This document shows, one piece after another, positions 20,044 through 29,438 of a stretch of DNA of 64,000 nt. A model generated the notes under the pieces. It did no database searches. It saw nothing but the letters and a program-made list of their open reading frames with translations, and was not told the origin of the DNA. Position numbers and translations under genes: made by a program. Position 1 is the first letter of the stretch. Each line of letters begins with the position of its first letter. This stretch comes from Oxalobacter aliiformigenes (GTDB lineage: Bacteria; Pseudomonadota; Gammaproteobacteria; Burkholderiales; Burkholderiaceae_D): positions 744,001 to 808,000 of the forward strand of contig NZ_CP098252.1 of the NCBI RefSeq assembly GCF_027116575.1, written 5' to 3'.

Positions 20044-21003
20044 CTAGTTGCCGGCCAGAATGCTCATGACGGCCATTCTGACGGCAATGCCATAGGTGAC
20101 CTGCGAGAGAATGACGGCCTGATTGCCGTCGGCTACGGCAGAATCGATTTCAACACCGCGATTCATCGGTCCGGGATGCATGACAATGGCATCCGGCTTG
20201 GCCAGGGCAAGCCGTTCGGGCGTCAGTCCGTAGCTCTTGAAAAATTCCTGTGCGGATGGCAGCAATGCCCCGTTGATGCGTTCATTCTGGACACGCAGCA
20301 TGATGATAACATCGACACCCTTCAAGCCTTCGTTCATGTCGTTGAACATGCGGATCCCCATGTCTTTCATGGCGGGAGCCAGAAGCGTGGTCGGGCCGAT
20401 GACCCGGATTTCGGGAACGCCGAGCGTTTTCATGGCATGGATATCGGAACGGGCGACGCGGCTGTGAAGGACATCTCCGACAATGGCGACTTTCAGTTGG
20501 GTGAAATCCTTTTTGTAGTGACGGATCGTGTACATGTCCAGAAGTCCCTGGGTCGGATGGGCATGCCGGCCGTCACCGGCATTGACGACGTGGATGTGAT
20601 CCAGCCCGTGCTCGTTCAGGTGCCGGGCGATCAGAAAGGGTGCGCCGGACTGGGCATGGCGGACAACGAACATGTCGGCATGCATCGCGGTCAGATTGTC
20701 GACGGTGTCGAGCAGCGATTCTCCCTTGCTGGTGGATGAGGAGGCGATGTTCAGGTTGATGACGTCGGCGGAAAGCCGTTTGGCCGCGATTTCGAAGGTC
20801 GTCCGTGTCCGGGTCGAATTCTCGAAGAAAAGATTGAATACGCTTTTGCCGCGCATTAGGGGAACTTTCTTGACTTCCCGGTCGGAGACGCTGACGAACG
20901 AGGAAGCGGTGTCCAGAATGTAGGTCAGGATTTCTTTCGGCAAGCCATGCAAAGCCAGCAAGTGCCGGAGCTCGCCGTTGCTGTTTAGTTGAGGATTAGG
21001 CAT
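20044..21003 (-). CDS. pyrB: Aspartate carbamoyltransferase catalytic subunit
   Basis: PyrB makes carbamoyl-aspartate, the committed step of pyrimidine synthesis. The 319 residues include the carbamoyl-phosphate motif [11 protein letters not shown] (about residue 60), [12 protein letters not shown] and [13 protein letters not shown]. The start overlaps the pyrR stop by 8 bp, so the two are translationally coupled. The pyrR-pyrB-pyrC' order is shared with pseudomonads, where the PyrB-PyrC' complex is a dodecamer; no pyrI regulatory subunit is present. Confidence 0.97.
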   Translation of the reverse strand: MPNPQLNSNGELRHLLALHGLPKEILTYILDTASSFVSVSDREVKKVPLMRGKSVFNLFFENSTRTRTTFEIAAKRLSADVINLNIASSSTSKGESLLDTVDNLTAMHADMFVVRHAQSGAPFLIARHLNEHGLDHIHVVNAGDGRHAHPTQGLLDMYTIRHYKKDFTQLKVAIVGDVLHSRVARSDIHAMKTLGVPEIRVIGPTTLLAPAMKDMGIRMFNDMNEGLKGVDVIIMLRVQNERINGALLPSAQEFFKSYGLTPERLALAKPDAIVMHPGPMNRGVEIDSAVADGNQAVILSQVTYGIAVRMAVMSILAGN

Positions 21004-21508
21004 TTTCCACCGTCAGAGAAAAAGTGTTGTTGTCAGTCCGGTTCAGGACCAGTTTTTCGTTTTTGTCCAGCGAGACGCCGGCCGCGACGAAATCGGCGGC
21101 AATGGGCAGTTCCCGTCCGCCCCTGTCGATCAGGGCGGCCAGAAGAATGCAGGCCGGCCGGCCGTAGTCGAACAGTTCGTTGATGGCGGCACGGGTCGTT
21201 CGGCCGGTGTAGAGCACGTCGTCGATCAGTAAAATGGTGGATCCTTCCACGTCGAACGGGATCTGTGTCGGTTTCACTTCGGCCGGCAGTCCTTTTTCGG
21301 CATAGTCATCCCGGTAAAAGGAGACGTCGATAAAACCGGGAGGATTTTCCAGTCCGAGATCGGAAACAATCCGTTCGGCGATCCAGGCTCCGCCGGAACG
21401 GATTCCGACGATGGCGACTTTCGGCTTGTCCGCCAGTGCTTCGCGGATCTGTGTCAAAAGTCGGGCGTAAAGCGTTTCCGCATTCAGTTCAGTTATGGAT
21501 GGATTCAT
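20996..21508 (-). CDS. pyrR: PyrR, bifunctional pyrimidine operon regulator / uracil phosphoribosyltransferase
   Basis: This protein of the phosphoribosyltransferase fold has the PRPP loop [21 protein letters not shown] and the [15 protein letters not shown] segment. The ATG at 21508 ([18 protein letters not shown]) is preferred over a longer frame beginning in a low-complexity stretch. It overlaps the end of ruvX by 20 bp. In Bacillus, PyrR binds pyr mRNA; I found no antiterminator/terminator pair here, so regulatory activity is uncertain and the protein may act mainly as an enzyme. Confidence 0.93.
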   Translation of the reverse strand: MNPSITELNAETLYARLLTQIREALADKPKVAIVGIRSGGAWIAERIVSDLGLENPPGFIDVSFYRDDYAEKGLPAEVKPTQIPFDVEGSTILLIDDVLYTGRTTRAAINELFDYGRPACILLAALIDRGGRELPIAADFVAAGVSLDKNEKLVLNRTDNNTFSLTVENA

Positions 21509-21890
21509 CGAAATACTGTTGCAAGATAAGGGCGGCGGCGTGGGCATCGTCCGCTTCGCCACGTTTAAAATTCAGAACGGATGAAGTATACCGCTCATCG
21601 ACCAGAATGGTTTCCCGTGAAAAACGGCCGTGCAGCTGATTGGCGAAGCGACGGCAGCGTTTCGTCATTTCATGTTCCGTCCCGTCGGGATGGGTCGGGA
21701 GTCCCACCACCAGTCTTGCCGGTTGCCATTTTCTGATCAGTTCCCCGATTTCGGCAAACCGTGCCGCATTCGCCTCGGCGCGGATGATCGTCAGCGGTCG
21801 CGCGCTTTTCGAGAGATCGTTTCCGATGGCGCAGCCGATCCGTTTCAGCCCGAAATCGAAACCGAGGATGACAGAAGGGGTGACGTTCAT
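21489..21890 (-). CDS. ruvX: Holliday junction resolvase-like protein RuvX/YqgF (pre-16S rRNA nuclease)
   Basis: The product has an RNase H-like fold and takes part in processing of 16S rRNA 5' ends. The start at 21890 (MNVTPSVILGFDFGLKRIG) gives 133 residues; a 14-codon longer frame exists but does not look like the family. The motifs GFDFGLKRIGCAIG, LVVGLPTHPDG and VDERYTS carry the expected acidic residues. It sits between yqgE and pyrR in the usual proteobacterial order and overlaps pyrR by 20 bp. Confidence 0.94.
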   Translation of the reverse strand: MNVTPSVILGFDFGLKRIGCAIGNDLSKSARPLTIIRAEANAARFAEIGELIRKWQPARLVVGLPTHPDGTEHEMTKRCRRFANQLHGRFSRETILVDERYTSSVLNFKRGEADDAHAAALILQQYFDESIHN

Positions 21891-21932
21891 CGTGTGCCTG
21901 CCGTGAAAACGTGAAATGCGAACAGTCCGCAA

Positions 21933-22484
21933 CTAGGCATGTCCCACCTCGCAGGTCAGGCGCGATGGATCGAAACCGAGAAGACGGATAGCTGCAGTAT
22001 ATCGCTCATGGATAGGCAAATCAAAGATTATGGAAGGATCCGCGGCAACGGTCAGCCAGCCGTTGCGGCTGATTTCGTCTTCGAGTTGTCCGGCACTCCA
22101 GCCGGCATAGCCGATGCTGACAAGGAGTCTTTGCGGTCCTGTTCCGGAGGCGATGGCTTCCAGAATGTCGCGGGATGTCGTGAAGGCGACCTGATCCGAG
22201 ATTTTCAGCATGGAAGTGAATTCCGTATCGGGAGAATGCAGAACGAAACCCCGGTCTTCCTGTACCGGTCCTCCGAACATGACGGGTTCCTGAACGGGCG
22301 AGGGAATCTCCAGTTTCATATTCAGTCTCTCCAGCAGATGGCCGACCGTAATGTCCATCGGTTTGTTGATGACGACGCCGAGCGCTCCGCGTTCGTTATG
22401 TTCGCAGAGATAAACCACGCTGCCGCCGAAGATCGGATCATGCATCGATGGCATCGCTATCAGGAAATGATTCGAAAGATTCAT
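21933..22484 (-). CDS. YqgE/AlgH family protein (UPF0301)
   Basis: The 183-residue product begins MNLSNHFLIAMPSMHDPIFGGSVVYLCEHNERGALGVV. The PMDITVGHLLERL and VMFGGPVQEDRGFVLH segments follow, and the Gly/Trp-rich GYAGWSAGQLEDEI is diagnostic of the family. The molecular function is not settled; in Pseudomonas the homologue was linked to alginate regulation. It is the first gene of the minus-strand run and lies 42 bp upstream of ruvX, the standard pairing. Confidence 0.94.
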   Translation of the reverse strand: MNLSNHFLIAMPSMHDPIFGGSVVYLCEHNERGALGVVINKPMDITVGHLLERLNMKLEIPSPVQEPVMFGGPVQEDRGFVLHSPDTEFTSMLKISDQVAFTTSRDILEAIASGTGPQRLLVSIGYAGWSAGQLEDEISRNGWLTVAADPSIIFDLPIHERYTAAIRLLGFDPSRLTCEVGHA

Positions 22485-22768
22485 GACTGTGGGTCATCCG
22501 GTTACAGGTACGAATTGAAACAGGTTCCGGTGCAACGGCACCTGTCGATATTGTATCAGTGTTCGTCCGTTTCACTCACGAATTCATGTTTTCGGGGAGA
22601 GACTTTCCGGCAAAAACCGGATTGCGACCGGAAATGCGTCAAACGGTTGAACCGGAGACGTCATTTAATGGCATTCCCGGGATAAAGCAGGGTAAAATAC
22701 ATGGAATTTGCAGCAAAAGCGACGTGTGCTTTTCCGCTGTCCCGATCGATTTTATTTTGCCAGTCAAA

Positions 22769-23335
22769 ATGAGTATCAAATCTGATAAATGGATCCGGCG
22801 TATGGCCGAGGAACAGAAAATGATCGAACCGTTCGAACCCGGTCAGGTCCGTTCCGTCAATGACAAGAAGATCGTCTCCTATGGCGTGTCCTCGTACGGT
22901 TACGATATCCGCTGTGCCGACGAATTCAAGATTTTCACCAACATCAACAGCACGATCGTCGATCCCAAGAATTTCGACGAGAATTCGTTCGTCGATGTAA
23001 AAAGCGATGTCTGCATCATTCCGCCCAATTCGTTCGCGCTGGCCAGAACGGTTGAATATTTCCGTATCCCGCGTAATGTGCTGACGGTCTGTCTCGGAAA
23101 ATCGACATATGCTCGGTGCGGCATTATCGTCAATGTGACGCCTTTCGAGCCGGAATGGGAGGGTTATGTCACCTTGGAGTTTTCCAATACGACGCCGCTG
23201 CCGGCCAAGATTTATGCCTGGGAAGGGTGCGCCCAGGTCCTGTTTTTCGAAAGTGATGAAGTGTGCGAAACGTCTTACCGGGACCGTAACGGCAAATATC
23301 AGGGGCAGGTTGGTGTGACATTGCCGAAAGCATGA
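22769..23335 (+). CDS. dcd: dCTP deaminase
   Basis: Dcd converts dCTP to dUTP, the main source of dTMP precursors. The start at 22769 ([19 protein letters not shown]) gives 188 residues, the family length; the frame is open 70 codons further upstream but that part is unrelated. Motifs seen are [59 protein letters not shown] and the C-terminal YQGQ that closes over the nucleotide. The catalytic Glu is in VTLEFSN. It stands alone between divergent yqgE and the DUF1275 gene. Confidence 0.97.
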   Translation: MSIKSDKWIRRMAEEQKMIEPFEPGQVRSVNDKKIVSYGVSSYGYDIRCADEFKIFTNINSTIVDPKNFDENSFVDVKSDVCIIPPNSFALARTVEYFRIPRNVLTVCLGKSTYARCGIIVNVTPFEPEWEGYVTLEFSNTTPLPAKIYAWEGCAQVLFFESDEVCETSYRDRNGKYQGQVGVTLPKA

Positions 23336-23401
23336 TTCGCGAGGGATGTGTTTTGACGGATTGAACGGGTAGTGTGCTAACGTTGTATCGGGTCGGAAGC
23401 T

Positions 23402-24151
23402 ATGCTGATCTTTTATCTGCGCAATTTGACGGGAGTGGAGCGGAGTGTCAAGGCGGATATCCACCTTGGGCTTTCGCTGGCTTTTATTGCCGGAGCCATG
23501 AATGCCGGCGGATTCCTTGCTGTCCAGCAATATACGTCTCACATGACGGGGATCGTCTCCAGTATGGCCGACGGGCTGGCGATCGGCAATTTCAATCTGG
23601 TTCTGGCCAGTGTCGGTGCGATGGTCTGTTTCATGGTCGGTGCCGGCCTGACGGAAGTGATGGTCAATTGGGCGCGTGGAAAACGGCTTCAGAGTGAATA
23701 TGCCCTGCCGCTGATTTTCGAGGCGGTGCTGCTTTTGTGTTTCGGCTTTATGGGAGGCAAGCTGCACCGGCATATGGGACTTTTCGTCTCGATGACGGTC
23801 ATGCTGCTCTGCTTTCTGATGGGATTGCAGAATGCCATCATTACCCGTATCTCCCGGGCCGTTATCCGCACGACGCACATGACCGGTATCGTGACCGATA
23901 TCGGTATCGAACTGGGCAAACTGTTTTACTGGAACCGGAAAGTGGACAAGGAAGACGAGGCCTATGTCAAAGCCAACAGGGGCAAGCTCTATCTGCTGTC
24001 AGGGCTTCTGGTCATGTTTTTTCTGGGCGGGACCATCGGCGCATTCGGTTTCAAGTGGATAGGTTATCTGGCGACTTTTCCGCTTGCGGGCGCGCTGATC
24101 ATTCTGGCGATCATTCCCGTGTTCGACGACATCAGGCGTTTTTTCCGGTAA
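23402..24151 (+). CDS. DUF1275 (YoaK-like) integral membrane protein
   Basis: The 249-residue protein has about six membrane helices. Two internal segments echo each other, LSLAFIAGAMNAGGFLAVQQYTSHMTGIV and LMGLQNAIITRISRAVIRTTHMTGIVTDIG. This pair of T-x-HMTGI motifs is the signature of DUF1275, a family of unknown function. It has no tight operon partner: 66 bp separate it from dcd and 88 bp from ybgC. Confidence 0.9.
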   Translation: MLIFYLRNLTGVERSVKADIHLGLSLAFIAGAMNAGGFLAVQQYTSHMTGIVSSMADGLAIGNFNLVLASVGAMVCFMVGAGLTEVMVNWARGKRLQSEYALPLIFEAVLLLCFGFMGGKLHRHMGLFVSMTVMLLCFLMGLQNAIITRISRAVIRTTHMTGIVTDIGIELGKLFYWNRKVDKEDEAYVKANRGKLYLLSGLLVMFFLGGTIGAFGFKWIGYLATFPLAGALIILAIIPVFDDIRRFFR

Positions 24152-24239
24152 GCCGGATCGGCAAATAATCCGCAAATAACGCTTGATTGTTGTTCTGTTA
24201 AGCGCTAGTTTATCCGCATCTCGAATTCTGGAAAAATAA

Positions 24240-24656
24240 ATGCCGAATCCTTTCATATGGCCTGTCAGAGTGTATTTTGAGGACACCGATGCCGGCGGTG
24301 TCGTTTTCTACGGGAATTATCTGAAATTTTACGAGCGTGCCCGGACGGAATGGCTTCGTTCGCTCGGAATCGGGCAGCAGTTTCTGAAGGATGAGTATGG
24401 CATTCTGTTCGTGGTGAAGAATGTATCGGTGGAATACAAACGTTCGGCCGTACTGGACGATCATTTGCAGGTCACTGCCGAAATTTCCGGAATGCGAGGG
24501 GCATCTCTCGAATTCGACCAGGCTGTCTGGAGAGGCGATACATTGCTTTCGACTGCAAGAACGAAAATAGTCTGTGTCGACAAAAACAGAATGAGGCCGG
24601 TACCGATACCTGAAATGGTCGCTGAAAAAATGCTGGCCGGGCGGGAGCATGACTGA
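24240..24656 (+). CDS. ybgC: Tol-Pal associated acyl-CoA thioesterase YbgC
   Basis: This hotdog-fold thioesterase has 138 residues. The catalytic Asp is in VYFEDTDAGGVVFYGNYLKFYERARTEWLR, the hallmark of the 4-hydroxybenzoyl-CoA thioesterase/YbgC group. YbgC hydrolyses acyl-CoA and associates with phospholipid synthesis proteins. It opens the Tol-Pal cluster and is followed 73 bp later by tolQ. Confidence 0.95.
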   Translation: MPNPFIWPVRVYFEDTDAGGVVFYGNYLKFYERARTEWLRSLGIGQQFLKDEYGILFVVKNVSVEYKRSAVLDDHLQVTAEISGMRGASLEFDQAVWRGDTLLSTARTKIVCVDKNRMRPVPIPEMVAEKMLAGREHD

Positions 24657-24729
24657 AAAAAACCGGACCAGAAGGAGGGCCGTTCTGATGGAAACGGCCT
24701 GGGTTTCAACCTATAGCTAACACCGAAAA

Positions 24730-25413
24730 ATGACAGTTTCCCAGGATTTATCGTTCATTTCACTGATTTCCAATGCATCGTTGCTCGTGCAGCTGATCAT
24801 GCTGCTGCTTCTTGTTGTGTCGCTGATGAGCTGGACATTCATTTTCCAGAAAATGTTCGCCATCAAAAACGCCAGGGCGGAAACAGGCAGTTTCGAGCAG
24901 GCTTTCTGGTCAGGCGGCAACCTGCAAAGTCTGTATCAGCGGGCCGGCAGCAGCAACCGGACCGGGGCGCTGGAAAGGATTTTCTATGCCGGAATGGGAG
25001 AGTACATCAAGGGGAAAAGTGCCATGACCGGCCATTCCGCCCAGGATACGGTCGCTGTGCTCGATGGCGCCCGACGGGCGATGAGGGCGGCGTACCAGCG
25101 GGAAATGGACAATCTGGAATCCCATCTGGCGTTTCTGGCGTCAGTCGGTTCCGTTTCTCCCTATGTCGGTCTTTTCGGGACGGTCTGGGGCATCATGAAC
25201 GCGTTTCGCGGGCTGGCGAATGTGCATCAGGCGACACTGGCTACGGTCGCTCCGGGGATTGCCGAAGCGCTGATCGCCACGGCAATCGGCCTGTTCGCCG
25301 CGATTCCGGCAGTGGTTGCCTATAACCGTTATTCTCACGATATCGACCGGTTGTCCATCCGTTTCGAAACGTTCATTGAGGAATTTTCCAATATTCTCCA
25401 GAGACAGTCGTAA
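24730..25413 (+). CDS. tolQ: Tol-Pal system proton channel subunit TolQ
   Basis: TolQ is an inner-membrane protein that forms, with TolR, the proton-driven motor energising TolA. It has three membrane helices: about residues 17-39, and two in SPYVGLFGTVWGIMNAF and GIAEALIATAIGLFAAIPAVVAYN, where the conserved Thr and Pro line the channel. The cytoplasmic loop lies between the first and second helix. The 227-residue length fits. The ATG at 24730 is used; no strong ribosome binding site precedes it. Confidence 0.96.
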   Translation: MTVSQDLSFISLISNASLLVQLIMLLLLVVSLMSWTFIFQKMFAIKNARAETGSFEQAFWSGGNLQSLYQRAGSSNRTGALERIFYAGMGEYIKGKSAMTGHSAQDTVAVLDGARRAMRAAYQREMDNLESHLAFLASVGSVSPYVGLFGTVWGIMNAFRGLANVHQATLATVAPGIAEALIATAIGLFAAIPAVVAYNRYSHDIDRLSIRFETFIEEFSNILQRQS

Positions 25414-25423
25414 CAGGTGAAAT

Positions 25424-25867
25424 ATGTCCGAACAGATTTCAGGTTCATTGAGAAGCGGACGGAGAAACAAGTTCAAGTCCGAAATCAACGTGGTGCCCTA
25501 TATCGACGTCATGCTGGTTTTGCTCGTCATTTTCATGGTCGTGGCGCCAGTGACCAATCCGGGGGTTGTCGATCTGCCCACGGCGGAACGGACGGCCTTG
25601 CCGCCTTCCGATTATATCCAGATATCCCTGCGCCCCGATGTTTCGGCGGAAATCGGCATTCACCGGCCCGGGAAAGGCCGGGATGTTTTCGAATCCGTAC
25701 CCGACAAGGATGCCCTGATGCAGAATCTGCAAATCCTGCATGCGGAAAACCCGGATTTGCCGGTTCTGATCGCGGCGGACAAGAATATTATTTATAACGA
25801 GGTCATCCAGGTGATATCCGACGCGAAAAAGATGGGTATCAAACGGGTGGGGCTGGCGACTCGATAA
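25424..25867 (+). CDS. tolR: Tol-Pal system protein TolR
   Basis: TolR is a bitopic ExbD/TolR-family protein with one membrane helix. The functional Asp lies in NVVPYIDVMLVLLVIFMVVAPV. The periplasmic domain ends with IAADKNIIYNEVIQVISDAKKMGIKRVGLAT, typical of the family. It follows tolQ by 10 bp (AGGTGAAAT as ribosome binding site) and directly abuts the tolA start codon. Confidence 0.96.
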   Translation: MSEQISGSLRSGRRNKFKSEINVVPYIDVMLVLLVIFMVVAPVTNPGVVDLPTAERTALPPSDYIQISLRPDVSAEIGIHRPGKGRDVFESVPDKDALMQNLQILHAENPDLPVLIAADKNIIYNEVIQVISDAKKMGIKRVGLATR

Positions 25868-26817
25868 ATGGATTGGCATTTCGCGATGGAAAACGGTCTG
25901 CTCTCCATTCCCCGGGAAAAGAAGCTGAAACCGGCATTTGTGCTGGCTCTGCTGGTTCACGTCGTACTGGTGACCTTTTTATGGATCGGAGTCAGCTGGC
26001 AGGCCGATACCGGCGATATGGTCGAGGCGGAAGTCTGGGACATCAAGGTCAGGGAGGCGGCGCCGCTTGCTGCCGGCGAACGGTCTGAACTGGCGGCACC
26101 TGAGCGGGCCGAACAACCTGTTTCGGCCAGCGAGCCGGCATCGCCCCCCCTCCTGCATCTCCGGCCAGAGCGGAAAACCGTGAACCGGTCAGGGATTCAC
26201 GACCCGATATCGCTCTGGAACAGGAAAAGAGACAAGCCGAAAAGAAAGCGGAACAGGAGAAGAAAGCCGAAGCGAAACGACGTGCCGAGGAACTGAAACA
26301 GCAGCAGGAGGAACAGGCTCGCCGCAAGAAAGAAGCGGATGAGGCGAAGAAAAAACAGAAGGCGGATGAACAGGCCGCCCGCCGCGCGAAGCTTTTGCTG
26401 GATCAGGAAGCGCGGCGGATCGCCGGCGGCGGAAGCGGTGGCGGAAAAGGCAAGGGCTCCGGTGGGGGCGGTACGGCTACAAGTGGCCCGACCGGTAGCG
26501 GAGGCAGTGGCACTTCTCCTTATTCCACCGGACCGGGCAAGGCCGATGGCGGTTATATCCAGAAAGTGGCGGCGAAAATCAAGTCCAATACATCGTTTAA
26601 CGTGCCGCCATCGCTGACGGGGAACCCGCCGGTTGTGTATGATGTCGAATTGCTGCCGGATGGAACTTTGCGTAATATACGTAAACGCAAATCGTCGGGT
26701 ATTGCCGGATTCGATGAAGCGGTAAAAAGAGCTATCGAGAAATCCGCGCCTTATCCCAAGGACCGGTCGGGACGAGTACCGTCCGGATTTACATTGACGC
26801 ATAAACCGAAGAGTTGA
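25868..26817 (+). CDS. tolA: Cell envelope integrity protein TolA, reading frame interrupted at a C7 tract
   Basis: TolA spans the periplasm and links TolQR to Pal and TolB. The N-terminus carries one membrane helix (FVLALLVHVVLVTFLWIGVSW). A Lys/Glu/Ala/Gln-rich helical domain follows (EQEKRQAEKKAEQEKKAEA), then a Gly-rich linker and the C-terminal TolA/TonB-like domain (GYIQKVAAKIKSNTSF to PSGFTLTHKPKS). The two halves lie in different frames: frame 2 up to seven Cs at 26144-26150, frame 1 after. One more C, or a -1 slip on the run, gives a normal protein of about 316 residues; as written, frame 2 ends at 26296 without the helical and C-terminal domains. Sequencing error, mutation or slippage are all possible. 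Confidence 0.88.
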
Positions 26818-28103
26818 ATGTGAATACAAAATCGTTATACCGTTCCTTATTGACCCTTGGTCTGTCGCTTTTGGTGACGGCTCATGTTTTTGCGCAGGAT
26901 CATCTGGATATCCAGATATCCGGTGTCGGCGCCAGCCAGATTCCGGTGACGATCGCCGGTTTTGCCAATGAGGCGGCCGTCCCCCGGAAAGTGACCGACA
27001 TCATCAAGGCCGATCTGGCCAGAACGGGACTGTTCAGGCTGGTCGGAACGGATGCGGTCCTGCCTGAATCCGCATCGATCGATTACACGAAATGGAAAGC
27101 GAACGGGGCCGATGCACTGGTCGTCGGTTCGGTCGAAAAGACCGCGGATGGGAAAGTCGATGTGCGTTACCGTCTTTTCGATCTCGGCAGGGCGTCGCAA
27201 TTGTCCGCCCTGTCCATGGTGGCACCGGCCCAGATGACCCGTGTGACGGCTCACAAGATAGCCGATGACATTTATGAAAAACTGACGGGAATCAAGGGAA
27301 TGTTTTCGACGCGGATCGCCTATGTCGTCAGGGCGGGGAACGAATACCGTCTCGAAATCGCCGATTCCGACGGTGAAGGCAGGCAGGTCGCCTTAAGGTC
27401 GAAAGAACCGATCATTTCTCCCTCCTGGTCGCCGGACGGCACCCGGGTCGCCTATGTGTCTTTCGAGGCCAAAAAACCGGTCGTCTATGTCCAGAATCTG
27501 GTGACCCGCCAGCGGACTGTCGTGGCCAATTACAAAGGGAACAATTCGGCGCCATCCTGGTCGCCGGATGGCTCGAGACTGGCAGTGGCTCTGTCCAGAA
27601 ATGGTTATACCCAGATTTATACCGTCAATGCCACCGGAGGCGGTCTGCAACAGCTGACCAATACCCGCAGTATCAATACGGAACCGCAGTTTTCGGCTGA
27701 TGGCCGGTGGATCTATTTCACCAGCGACCGCAGTGGCGGCCCGCAAATATACAGAACCAGCGTCAACGGTGGCGATGCACAGCGCGTGACCTTTGCTGGC
27801 AACTACAATATCAGCCCCCGCGTTTCGCCGGATGGCAAGTCGTTGGCCTATATTTCACGGCGCAACGGCGGTTTCCAGCTGTATCTGATGGATCTGGAAA
27901 ACGGACAGGAACAGCGGTTATCGGATACATCCCGGGATGAATCGCCGAGTTTTTCCCCGAACGGTCAGTTTGTTATGTATGCGACCGGTGCCGGTCGCCG
28001 TGGTGTGATTTCAGTGGTTTCGGTTGACGGACGCGTCAAACAGCGTCTGACAATGAAAGCTGCCGATGTTCGTGAACCCTCATGGGGTCCATTCATGAAG
28101 TAA
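26814..28103 (+). CDS. tolB: Tol-Pal system beta-propeller protein TolB
   Basis: TolB is a periplasmic protein that binds Pal and TolA. A signal peptide (SLYRSLLTLGLSLLVTAHVFA) is followed by an N-terminal alpha/beta domain and a six-bladed propeller with repeated WSPDG/FSADG/VSPDG blades (PSWSPDGTRVAYVS, PSWSPDGSRLAVAL, PQFSADGRWIYFTS, PRVSPDGKSLAYIS, PSFSPNGQFVMYAT). Translation begins at TTG 26814 or GTG 26820, both overlapping or adjoining the tolA stop. The latter gives a more normal signal peptide. About 427-429 residues, as usual. Confidence 0.96.
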   Translation: MNVNTKSLYRSLLTLGLSLLVTAHVFAQDHLDIQISGVGASQIPVTIAGFANEAAVPRKVTDIIKADLARTGLFRLVGTDAVLPESASIDYTKWKANGADALVVGSVEKTADGKVDVRYRLFDLGRASQLSALSMVAPAQMTRVTAHKIADDIYEKLTGIKGMFSTRIAYVVRAGNEYRLEIADSDGEGRQVALRSKEPIISPSWSPDGTRVAYVSFEAKKPVVYVQNLVTRQRTVVANYKGNNSAPSWSPDGSRLAVALSRNGYTQIYTVNATGGGLQQLTNTRSINTEPQFSADGRWIYFTSDRSGGPQIYRTSVNGGDAQRVTFAGNYNISPRVSPDGKSLAYISRRNGGFQLYLMDLENGQEQRLSDTSRDESPSFSPNGQFVMYATGAGRRGVISVVSVDGRVKQRLTMKAADVREPSWGPFMK

Positions 28104-28122
28104 TGTTTATAAAGGAATCAAC

Positions 28123-28644
28123 ATGTTCGAATTGAAGAAACTGGTTGTTGTTGTGGCAGGTGCACTGGTATTGACTGCGTGCGGTTCATCGGTCAAGCTG
28201 GATGAAGCGGCGCCGATCGAAGACAGGACGGGATCATCCTCTTCTGCTGACTCGCGTCAGGTCGGAATGGTCGACGCGGTATCCACTGATCCGTTGAATG
28301 ATCCGAAAGGCGAGCTGGCACAGCGCAGCGTCTATTTCGATTTCGACAGTTATGTCGTCAAGAACGAATACCAGTCTGTTGTCGATGCACATTCACGTTA
28401 TCTGAATTCCCACAGGAACCGCAAGGTCATCATCCAGGGCAATACCGATGATCGTGGCGGCAGTGAATACAATCTGGCACTGGGCCAGAAGCGTGCCGAA
28501 GCCGTTCGCAAGGCCATGTCACTGATGGGGGTTTCCGATGACCAGATGGAAGCGGTGTCGTTCGGCAAGGAAAAACCGAGAGCGACCGGCAACAATGAAG
28601 CTGCTTGGGCTGAAAACCGTCGTGCCGATATCGTTTACCAGTAA
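28123..28644 (+). CDS. pal: Peptidoglycan-associated lipoprotein Pal
   Basis: Pal is an outer-membrane lipoprotein with lipobox LTAC after a short signal peptide (about residues 1-19). The C-terminal OmpA-like domain shows VYFDFDSYVVKNEYQ, IQGNTDDRGGSEYNLALGQKRAEAV and ENRRADIVY, including the Asp and Arg that hold diaminopimelate. The 173-residue length is normal. Good ribosome binding site AAAGGAA. It lies between tolB (19 bp) and cpoB (2 bp). Confidence 0.97.
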   Translation: MFELKKLVVVVAGALVLTACGSSVKLDEAAPIEDRTGSSSSADSRQVGMVDAVSTDPLNDPKGELAQRSVYFDFDSYVVKNEYQSVVDAHSRYLNSHRNRKVIIQGNTDDRGGSEYNLALGQKRAEAVRKAMSLMGVSDDQMEAVSFGKEKPRATGNNEAAWAENRRADIVYQ

Positions 28645-28646
28645 TC

Positions 28647-29385
28647 ATGAAAAGACAGTCCCGCTTGCTGATCGCGTTGCTCGTCGCGTGTACCTGGTTT
28701 CCTGTTCATGAGGCCGGTGCCGCCTTGTTCGAGGATGACGAGGCGCGCCGGCACATTCTCGACATGCGTGCCAAAATGAAGGAAGTCGAAGAGGAAAAGG
28801 CCGACAAGGCCAGTCTTCTTGAAGTGGCTAACCAGAATGAGGCCTTGCGTGAGGAAATCGCCCGGTTGCGCGGCCAGATCGAGGTATTGACCAATCAGGT
28901 CGACACACTGGAAAGCCGCCAGAAAGATTTTTATCTGGATCTCGATACCCGTCTGAAAAAACTGGAACCCCAGCAAATGGTGGTCAATGGAAAAGAGGTC
29001 ACGGTTGAAGCCGATGAAGGGCAGTCTTTCAGCCGTGCGGAAGAACTTTTTACATCCGGCAGTTACAAGGATGCCATTGCCGCCTATGCGGATTTTCTGA
29101 AACGTTTTCCCAAGTCTCATCTGATCGCCAAGGCCCAGTATCAGATGGGGAACGCCTATTATCTGCAAAAGGATTATAAAAATGCGCTGAAAAAACCAGT
29201 CGGCCGTGGTCCGGCGTTATCCGAAAAATCCGGTGACGCCCGATGCCATGCTGAATATGGCGAGTTGCCAGATCGGCCTGAGCGATCTCGCTTCGGCGAG
29301 AAAAACGCTTTCGGAACTGATCAGGAAGTATCCCGGGACGGAAGCGGCCAAGAAGGCAAAAGAAAGACTGGCCCAGCTGGGGTAG
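28647..29385 (+). CDS. cpoB: Cell division coordinator CpoB (YbgF), reading frame interrupted at an A6 tract
   Basis: CpoB couples the Tol machine to PBP1B at the septum. The product has a signal peptide (LLIALLVACTWFPVHEAGA), a trimerising coiled coil (EVANQNEALREEIARLRGQIEVL) and a C-terminal TPR region. The frame breaks after NALK at six As (29190-29195). With five As the protein continues NQSAVVRRYPKNPVTPDAM to AAKKAKERLAQLG and stops at 29385, about 245 residues. As written the frame runs on in nonsense to 29999, through the terminator and antisense to the next gene. The downstream TPR match shows the break is recent or artefactual. Confidence 0.88.
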
Positions 29386-29400
29386 CCGGACAAGCTGTTC

Positions 29401-29429
29401 AAAGGGGATCTTCGCGATCCCCTTTTTTT
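29401..29429 (+). terminator. Rho-independent terminator of the Tol-Pal operon
   Basis: AAAGGGGATC and GATCCCCTTTTTTT form a stem with a UUCG-type tight loop (TTCG). It lies 15 bp after the corrected cpoB stop and before the convergent regulator gene. Confidence 0.9.
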
Positions 29430-29438
29430 CAAGAGATA

